The notes under the pieces are model-generated. The model saw nothing but the letters and a program-made list of their open reading frames with translations, was not told the origin of the DNA and did not search any database. A program made the translations under genes and the position numbers. From CAVURW01 sp963743595 (GTDB taxonomy: Bacteria; Verrucomicrobiota; Verrucomicrobiia; Methylacidiphilales; UBA1321), in the NCBI GenBank assembly GCA_963743595.1, contig CAVURW010000231.1, positions 1-10,928 on the forward strand: DNA of 10,928 bases, read 5' to 3'. Positions 6,365-10,928 of the stretch are shown here, in pieces (position 1 is the stretch's first letter; each line of letters starts with the position of its first letter).

Positions 6365-7792
6365 ATGAAGATGAAAGAAAATAAACTTCGGCCAGAGTGC
6401 TTAAGTTTTTCAGGGCTGCTCGCGCAGAATATCGCGTTAATATCACCCACCATGACGGCGGCGTTGATCGTACCCGCGATGTTCGGCATGACAGGAAACG
6501 TCAGTTGGATGCCGTACGCACTGGGAACGATCATGCTCCTATTTGTGGCATTTAATCTGAACCAGTTTGCGAAGCGATCGACCAATTCTGGTTCGATGTA
6601 CATCTACTCGTCGATGGGGCTGGGACCAACCCTGGGCTCACTCTCGGGCTGGTGTTTGATTTGGGCCTATCTATTTATCGGGATTGCGGGAACAGCCGGG
6701 TTTACGATCTTTGCAGCTAAATTGCTGGATCTCATGGGGATCTCCTTGCCTGCCGTTCTGCTGTTCGCCATCTGCTTGGTCGCCTGCTTTGTCATGGCCT
6801 ATAAGGACATGGTGATATCGGCGATTTCGATGCTCATCCTGGAAGGCATTTCCTGTATCTTAATCACGATCCTCTGTTTCATTGTACTAGCCAAACACGG
6901 CTTCGTTCCCGATACAGCCCAGTTCAGCATGCAAGGTGTTACGGTCTCGAGCCTCGGGTTCGGTGTGGTCATCGCGGTCTTCAGCCTGGTCGGGTTTGAA
7001 AGTTCAACTGCCTTCGGTGAAGAGGCGAAAAATCCTCTGAAATCGATCCCGAAATCGATCATCTGGAGCCTAGTCGCAACCGGTCTCTTCTTTGTGTTCG
7101 TCTGTTACACAGAAGTTCTCGGTACGCGGGGCTACGAGAAGACGCTCGATAATATCGATACGCCGCTGAATGTGCTTTCGACGATGTACGGTGTTCCGAT
7201 TCTATCGACCCCGCTCTCGATCGGTGCCATGGTCAGCTTCTTTGCGCTGGCGCTTTCCTGTATGAATGCTGGTGCTCGGGTGATGTTCGCGATGGGCAAG
7301 CATGGGAACTTCCATGACGGCATTCGTCGGGCCCATCCTTACAACAAAACTCCCTACGTTGCTCTTGCTACAATGGGCGTGCTCATGTTCGTGATTATCA
7401 CGTGCTACTACGCAATCGGTCACCGCGAGGTGCTCGATTCGTTTAACGATGCCGGCACGATGGGAGCATTCGGGTTCTTAGGCGCTTACGTTCTGGTTAC
7501 TCTGGCTGCGCCGATGTATCTAAAGAAGCTCGGTGAGTTGAAGCCCATGGACATAGTTCTCTGCGCTGCAGCCCTCCTACTCCTGGCTGTTCCCGCTTAC
7601 GGGGCCTTCTTCCCGAATCCCGCACCGACACCCCCAGCTAGCGCATTCCCTTATGTCTTCCTCGCTTACCTATCGTTCGGTTTGCTGCGGGCAGTTGCGT
7701 TTAAAGTGCGCGAGCCGCATACGGTGGAAAAGATCCGGGAAGAGATCAAGACGGTCTATTTTGGACTTCGTGGGCAAGAGCCCGCTGTGTAA
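6365..7792 (+). CDS. APC-superfamily amino acid/amine permease
   Basis: This 475-residue protein is the usual length for the family and has about twelve hydrophobic segments across residues 18-450. APC signatures are clear: the first helix SFSGLLAQNIALISPTMTAA with its broken-helix region, GSMYIYSSMGLGPTLGSLSG after helix 2, the conserved GFESSTAFGEEAKNPLKSIP at about 210-229, and RVMFAMGKHGNFHDGIRRAH at about 305-324. It is an inner-membrane secondary transporter that takes up an amino acid or amine, driven by proton or exchange. The substrate cannot be read from the sequence. ATG 6365 follows a strong Shine-Dalgarno; a second ATG two codons on is an alternative. It pairs with the upstream HTH-cupin regulator as a two-gene unit ended by the hairpin at 7812-7840. 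The C-terminus is a short charged cytoplasmic tail (HTVEKIREEIKTVYFGLR). Confidence 0.93.
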   Translation: MKMKENKLRPECLSFSGLLAQNIALISPTMTAALIVPAMFGMTGNVSWMPYALGTIMLLFVAFNLNQFAKRSTNSGSMYIYSSMGLGPTLGSLSGWCLIWAYLFIGIAGTAGFTIFAAKLLDLMGISLPAVLLFAICLVACFVMAYKDMVISAISMLILEGISCILITILCFIVLAKHGFVPDTAQFSMQGVTVSSLGFGVVIAVFSLVGFESSTAFGEEAKNPLKSIPKSIIWSLVATGLFFVFVCYTEVLGTRGYEKTLDNIDTPLNVLSTMYGVPILSTPLSIGAMVSFFALALSCMNAGARVMFAMGKHGNFHDGIRRAHPYNKTPYVALATMGVLMFVIITCYYAIGHREVLDSFNDAGTMGAFGFLGAYVLVTLAAPMYLKKLGELKPMDIVLCAAALLLLAVPAYGAFFPNPAPTPPASAFPYVFLAYLSFGLLRAVAFKVREPHTVEKIREEIKTVYFGLRGQEPAV

Positions 7793-7811
7793 AGTCGTTT
7801 GATATAGAGAG

Positions 7812-7848
7812 CGAGGTGCTCCGAAAAATGGGGCACCTCGTTGTCGTT
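7812..7848 (+). terminator. Hairpin terminator after the permease
   Basis: CGAGGTGCTCC (7812-7822), a 7-base loop GAAAAAT, and GGGGCACCTCG (7830-7840) pair over 11 bp with one G-U. TTGTCGTTG follows, a weak T-rich tail. The site is 20 bases after the permease stop and 21 before the next start. Confidence 0.7.
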
Positions 7849-7868
7849 GAAAGAAAAGCCTATCGTCC

Positions 7869-8639
7869 ATGCTTCTAAGTTCGATCTTCGTCTATCCCAT
7901 TAAATCATTCGACGGCGTCTCTCTAGATCGAGTTGATATCACCCCCGGTGGATTTTTAAGGGGAGATCGCATCTACGCCCTTGTGGATGGCGAGGGAAAA
8001 GTGGTGAACGCCAAGCGAACGGGTCGTATCCAGTTAATTCGCTCCAAATTCTCGCCCGATTTTCGCGAAGTCACGCTGTGGCTAACCGGCGACGAGCAAA
8101 CGACGACTTTTTCAATTTTCAAGCCAGACCCATTGAACGCCTGGTTGTCAGACTTCTTTGGCTTTCCAGTTAAGCTCGTTCAAGATGAAGCGTCCGGCTT
8201 TCCCGATGATCGCGAGGCCTTTGGCCCGACAATCGTGAGCGAGGCGAGTCTGCAAACGGTCTCGACGTGGTACTCGCAGATGAGTTTTGAGAGTGCACGC
8301 CGACGGTTTCGCACGAATCTGGAGATTGCTGACGTCCCGAGTTTTTGGGAGGATCATCTCTTTGGTAAGCCCAAGGAATTGAAGCTGTTCACCATCGGAA
8401 ACGTTCAGTTGTTTGGGCATAACCCGTGTCAACGATGCGTTGTACCGACCCGTGATCCCGAACGGGCGACGCCACAGGAACAGTTTCAGAAGACATTTAT
8501 GGAATTGCGAAAGAAGCATCTCCCGCCGTGGTCGAACGCAGAGCGGTTTAACCACTACTACCGATTCGCGATTAACACGTCCATCCCGCCCAGTGAAGCG
8601 GGGAAGGTTTTGCAGGTGGGAGATCGCATTATCGTTTAA
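7869..8639 (+). CDS. MOSC-domain protein (YcbX/mARC-like)
   Basis: This 256-residue protein opens with the MOSC N-terminal beta-barrel (SSIFVYPIKSFDGVSLDRVD, then GDRIYALVDGEGKVVNAKR, about 1-105). It continues with a MOSC core (about 115-256) holding RFRTNLEI at 146-153 and GHNPCQRCVVPTRDP at 183-197. In this family a cysteine in the RCxxPTxDP motif, here Cys190, coordinates molybdenum in the cofactor. Such proteins reduce N-hydroxylated compounds (YcbX, mARC) or deliver sulfur/molybdenum cofactor; the substrate is unknown. Compared with YcbX it lacks the C-terminal ferredoxin domain, so an outside electron donor would be needed. ATG 7869 starts exactly at the barrel; the upstream AAAGAAAAG is only a weak ribosome binding site. 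The gene sits alone between the permease terminator and a convergent small frame, so context adds nothing about its partner. Confidence 0.88.
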   Translation: MLLSSIFVYPIKSFDGVSLDRVDITPGGFLRGDRIYALVDGEGKVVNAKRTGRIQLIRSKFSPDFREVTLWLTGDEQTTTFSIFKPDPLNAWLSDFFGFPVKLVQDEASGFPDDREAFGPTIVSEASLQTVSTWYSQMSFESARRRFRTNLEIADVPSFWEDHLFGKPKELKLFTIGNVQLFGHNPCQRCVVPTRDPERATPQEQFQKTFMELRKKHLPPWSNAERFNHYYRFAINTSIPPSEAGKVLQVGDRIIV

Positions 8640-8658
8640 CTATCGCTGGCGAGCGGGA

Positions 8659-8853
8659 TTAAAAATTCCGGCTGCTACGAACGCTCGTGGAATCGTTTCG
8701 CCCTAAGCCCCGGATCTTCATGGTCTCCGCGAGCCGTGGAACGCCAACCGCCAGAGGGATTCCGGCGCAAATAAACATCCCGAGCTGCTGGTAGAAACGA
8801 ATCCGCTGAAGCAGGGTCACCAGCGAAAGTAGCAACGCGGTTAATTGTATCAA
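8659..8853 (-). CDS. Possible tiny membrane protein (doubtful)
   Basis: A 64-codon minus-strand frame begins at TTG 8853 (no ATG; a TAG lies five codons upstream). It has two hydrophobic stretches, IQLTALLLSLVTLLQ and QLGMFICAGIPLAVGVP, followed by a polar basic tail. Codon use resembles that of the real genes nearby, and the 230-bp spacer holds no other frame. There is no clear ribosome binding site and no recognised family. It could also be the remnant of a longer gene. Confidence 0.22.
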   Translation of the reverse strand: MIQLTALLLSLVTLLQRIRFYQQLGMFICAGIPLAVGVPRLAETMKIRGLGRNDSTSVRSSRNF

Positions 8854-8869
8854 TGTTTCTGTCGTCTAA

Positions 8870-9442
8870 ATGATTGCTTTCTATTGCGCTTATTTAATTG
8901 ATCTGGTAGGTTCTGCACTTGTGAAGAGCCTCATGCAAACCGTCAAGCTGATGTTCGCGGCGCCCCAACCCAAAGTTGTGTCGGAACCAGTAATCACCCC
9001 GCAAGTTCAAGGCTGGTTCGATTACCTGGAAACACCAGGAGAGCTCTACAACCTTCTCGATGGTTGCCGGGACATGATCAAGTCAGAGGGTGGGATTCTT
9101 CACACGCGCTATGCGGCAGTCGTCGCCTTAATCAAGGTGGTGGAGCCGATGGCCATGCTCTCTGGATTGTGGAAAGATCCGCAAGACTTTTTCCGCTCGC
9201 GGATGGAGGCTTTAATCAGCGCAATGCTGCAATCCTCCGATCACGAGCCCTACTCGAAGTTTCAGCCGCTGGCTCAAGCCGTTCAGCAATGGAAAAAGTA
9301 TTCCGAATACGAGCGCAGTGAGATGATCCGTGCGCTCGATCAAGTGGCTAAGCACAAGAAAATCCGAGAGATGTTCGTGTTCCAGCGCGATTTCAATGTG
9401 CTGGGTGCCAAGACGGTTTTGGCGTCGAAGCCGAAGTGGTAA
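8870..9442 (+). CDS. Protein of unknown function, 190 residues
   Basis: This protein is not recognised. From ATG 8870 it starts with a hydrophobic stretch (MIAFYCAYLIDLVGSALVKS), which could be a membrane anchor or an over-long start. ATG 8933 (MQTVKLMFAAPQ) follows GAAGAG and is a good alternative giving 169 residues and a soluble protein. The rest is mainly helical: VQGWFDYLETPGELYNLLDG, HTRYAAVVALIKVVEPMAML, DFFRSRMEALISAMLQSSD, AVQQWKKYSEYERSEMIRAL, and a basic end KMHKK-like then FNVLGAKTVLASKPKW. Two lysine/tryptophan-rich segments near the end could bind nucleic acid or lipid, but that is a guess. A hairpin directly overlaps its stop codon. It converges on the transglutaminase-like gene. 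Confidence 0.65.
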   Translation: MIAFYCAYLIDLVGSALVKSLMQTVKLMFAAPQPKVVSEPVITPQVQGWFDYLETPGELYNLLDGCRDMIKSEGGILHTRYAAVVALIKVVEPMAMLSGLWKDPQDFFRSRMEALISAMLQSSDHEPYSKFQPLAQAVQQWKKYSEYERSEMIRALDQVAKHKKIREMFVFQRDFNVLGAKTVLASKPKW

Positions 9443-9464
9443 CGCTCTTCGGGAGCGTGTTTTG
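9442..9464 (+). terminator. Hairpin terminator overlapping the stop codon
   Basis: ACGCTC (9442-9447), loop TTCGG, GAGCGT (9453-9458), then GTTTTG. The stem begins on the last base of the TAA stop. The short T run fits a factor-independent terminator for the 190-residue protein gene. Confidence 0.55.
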
Positions 9465-9488
9465 ACGAGACTCGTTGCGTGGTGAGCC

Positions 9489-9617
9489 TCCTTTTCAAAA
9501 GGATTGATCTGTTAGTGATCAAACGATTTGATGTAAGCTTTCAGCCTGCAAACGCTTTGCGATGAGACCCAGGCCTGCGACCTGGGCAGATCAATAATGG
9601 GTCCAGCGTCACGCTGG
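9489..9617. other. Convergent spacer packed with dyads
   Basis: Between two converging genes lie four more inverted repeats: TCCTTTT-C-AAAAGGA (9489-9503), TTGATC-N7-GATCAA (9504-9522), CCCAGG-N7-CCTGGG (9568-9586) and CCAGCG-TCA-CGCTGG (9603-9617). The last ends 4 bp from the stop of the minus-strand gene and could stop its transcription, though no T run follows on that strand. GC-rich pairs of this kind also resemble REP elements. Confidence 0.5.
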
Positions 9618-9620
9618 CGA

Positions 9621-10514
9621 TTACTGGAACCGTAGGACCGGCGTTCCATCCAAGCGTTTCGAAAGATCCACGGGGTCCCCGACCTTTACCTGGTTTGGGT
9701 CAATTTGATACGACCACACCTCAAAGAAGGTGAGTACAGCGGGGCCATACACCGTGGAGAAGGAGCCGTCTACGGCGTCGAGTCCGTGGGCGATTTTGAT
9801 TCGGCCAATTCGTGGGGTATTGAATCTAGCATCAAATGTTCGCCATTGATGCTCCAGGTAAACCTCGAAGTAGGCGTGAAAATCCATCGGAGTTCCGGGG
9901 TCGAAACAGCCGATATCGGGCAAGTGTCCAGTAACGTATCGGGCCGGTAAATTGAGCGCTCGACAGAGCGAGATCGCGACGTGGGCGAAGTCACGGCAAA
10001 CGCCATAGCCTCGCGCGATGACCTCGGATGCTGAGAGGTCCGAGCGGCCCGATAAAGTGACATACCGGATATTTTTTTGGACCCAGTTGCAGATCGCTAT
10101 GACGCGATCCACCCCTGTGACGAAACCGCCGAAGTTCTCAAATGAAAAACTTAGAAGTTTATCGGAATCACAGTATCGGCTGGGCAACGTGTAACGGAGG
10201 ACTGCCCACGACATCTGAGAAACGGGAACGGAGTACGTTTTGGGGTTAGCATCATCGGGGACGGCAGGGACGTTTAAGATCGCATCGTGGACGACCTCTG
10301 TCTTCCCGGCCTGAAGAATCCAGCGATGGACTACGTTGCCAATAGAATCCTCGAACTGCTCAAAGTAGCCATCATTCCAAAACGCCAGCTTTTCCTGGAG
10401 CACGAACTGACCATTTTCCGGGCGTGGCGTGACCACGAGAAAAATGGGCGTGGGCTGCGGGGTTTCGTAGACAAGTTTGCAACCGATTCTGACAGTTAAT
10501 GACGAGGGTAGCAT
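9621..10514 (-). CDS. Transglutaminase-like cysteine-protease-fold protein, complete
   Basis: This 297-residue protein has an N-terminal beta domain typical of bacterial transglutaminase-like proteins (about 5-110: LTVRIGCKLVYETPQPTPIF, then WNDGYFEQFEDSIGNVVHRW). A core follows with the triad visible: Cys173 in RGYGVCRDFAHVA, His213 in MDFHAYFEVYL, and Asp228 in WRTFDARFN. No signal peptide is seen, so it probably works in the cytoplasm. Bacterial members mostly act as proteases or peptide-bond-modifying enzymes rather than true cross-linkers; the substrate is unknown. ATG 10514 is the natural start of the beta domain, though no clear ribosome binding site precedes it. A second gene of the same superfamily ends 105 bp upstream on the same strand. 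Such tandem pairs are common with cyanophycin-like or alpha-E domain neighbours, which would lie outside this window. Confidence 0.9.
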   Translation of the reverse strand: MLPSSLTVRIGCKLVYETPQPTPIFLVVTPRPENGQFVLQEKLAFWNDGYFEQFEDSIGNVVHRWILQAGKTEVVHDAILNVPAVPDDANPKTYSVPVSQMSWAVLRYTLPSRYCDSDKLLSFSFENFGGFVTGVDRVIAICNWVQKNIRYVTLSGRSDLSASEVIARGYGVCRDFAHVAISLCRALNLPARYVTGHLPDIGCFDPGTPMDFHAYFEVYLEHQWRTFDARFNTPRIGRIKIAHGLDAVDGSFSTVYGPAVLTFFEVWSYQIDPNQVKVGDPVDLSKRLDGTPVLRFQ

Positions 10515-10619
10515 TTTTTAGGCGTGTGTTCGAGAGTCGAGTTCAGACAATTTTAAAGTAACGAGCGACGCGAGAGAGCAAGTGCCGAACCACTTCCAGC
10601 ACGGGACGACAGAGTAAGG

Positions 10620-10928
10620 TCACATGATCTCGAGAACTTGCAGGGAGACATCCATCTTTAAAAAGGCTGTGGTCGGACCGAGGAAATTACCCATGACGGG
10701 CATGGCGTACTCGGGATGACGAGCTACGGCCACAGGCAAGTGACGGGAGCTCACCAAAAGCCCTTCTGTTGGATCAAATCCCTTCCAACCCGCGCCTGGC
10801 AAATAGACCTCCGCCCAGGCATGAACGGAGCCGCTGAATTCGGGGCTGGCCTTCGTCTCGACGTAACCGCTGACGAAGCGGGCGGCCAAGTATACGCCAG
10901 AGTTGTACGAAGTACACGCGGCAGAAAA
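10620..10928 (-). CDS. Second transglutaminase-like protein, 5' part beyond the window
   Basis: The frame is open from the window edge (10928) to TGA at 10620-10622, giving the last 102 residues. It reads AARFVSGYVE, then GSVHAWAEVYLPGAGWKGFD and PTEGLLVSSRHLPVAVARHP, a textbook end of a bacterial transglutaminase core. The His of VHAWAEVY and the Asp of KGFDPT are the second and third triad residues. The catalytic Cys should lie just past the edge, since about 20 residues normally separate it from RFVSGY. After the core come strands ending LKMDVSLQVLEIM. The sequence differs strongly from the neighbouring complete gene (WKGFDPTEG against WRTFDARFN), so this is not a recent duplicate. The two genes, 105 bp apart on the same strand, probably form an operon with this one first. 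Confidence 0.85.
   Translation of the reverse strand, partial: FSAACTSYNSGVYLAARFVSGYVETKASPEFSGSVHAWAEVYLPGAGWKGFDPTEGLLVSSRHLPVAVARHPEYAMPVMGNFLGPTTAFLKMDVSLQVLEIM

Noticed and set aside
8148..8555. 135-residue minus-strand reading frame
   Set aside because: It is a shadow of the MOSC gene, whose domain motifs are clear on the plus strand.

Overview
The window most resembles a chromosomal piece of an environmental Gram-negative bacterium of intermediate GC content, possibly Verrucomicrobiota. That placement is an impression from the style of the secreted proteins and the intergenic repeats. There is no rRNA, tRNA or other marker gene to prove it. No tRNA, rRNA, CRISPR array, insertion sequence or phage gene was seen. 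Gene density is ordinary and strands are mixed.

Layout. Positions 1-300 (minus) carry a very GC-rich, alphaproteobacterial-looking lipoyl domain of a pyruvate dehydrogenase-type E2 protein, with a frame-broken 5' end. It does not match the composition of the rest and may be a chimeric join, or else a transferred or decayed piece. Next come two minus-strand genes of unknown function: a small exported protein (395-970) and a polytopic membrane protein (1051-2055). A kelch-repeat protein diverges from the latter after only 23 bp and is interrupted by one frameshift near 2985 (2079-3243). Two plus-strand exported proteins of unknown role follow: one with a C-terminal membrane anchor (3402-4175) and one with a Pro/His-rich linker (4297-5283). 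A tandem repeat block with 120-124 bp units fills 5288-5582.

The clearest functional unit is an HTH-cupin regulator followed after 42 bp by an APC-family amino acid/amine permease (5684-6322 and 6365-7792). It is preceded by three alternating half-sites that could be an autoregulatory operator, and it is closed by a strong hairpin at 7812-7840. After it lie a MOSC-domain (molybdenum cofactor-binding) protein (7869-8639), a possible tiny membrane protein on the minus strand, and an unrecognised 190-residue protein (8870-9442). A hairpin-rich convergent spacer (9443-9620) separates these from two minus-strand transglutaminase-like cysteine-protease-fold genes. One is complete with a Cys/His/Asp triad (9621-10514). 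The other runs off the window edge (10620-10928).

Most genes are not linked into one pathway. The window reads as ordinary chromosome with several lineage-type exported proteins. The best candidates for something new are the repeat block with its duplicated 19-codon reading frame and the putative operator in front of the regulator-permease pair. No multi-gene system of undescribed type can be supported from this sequence alone.
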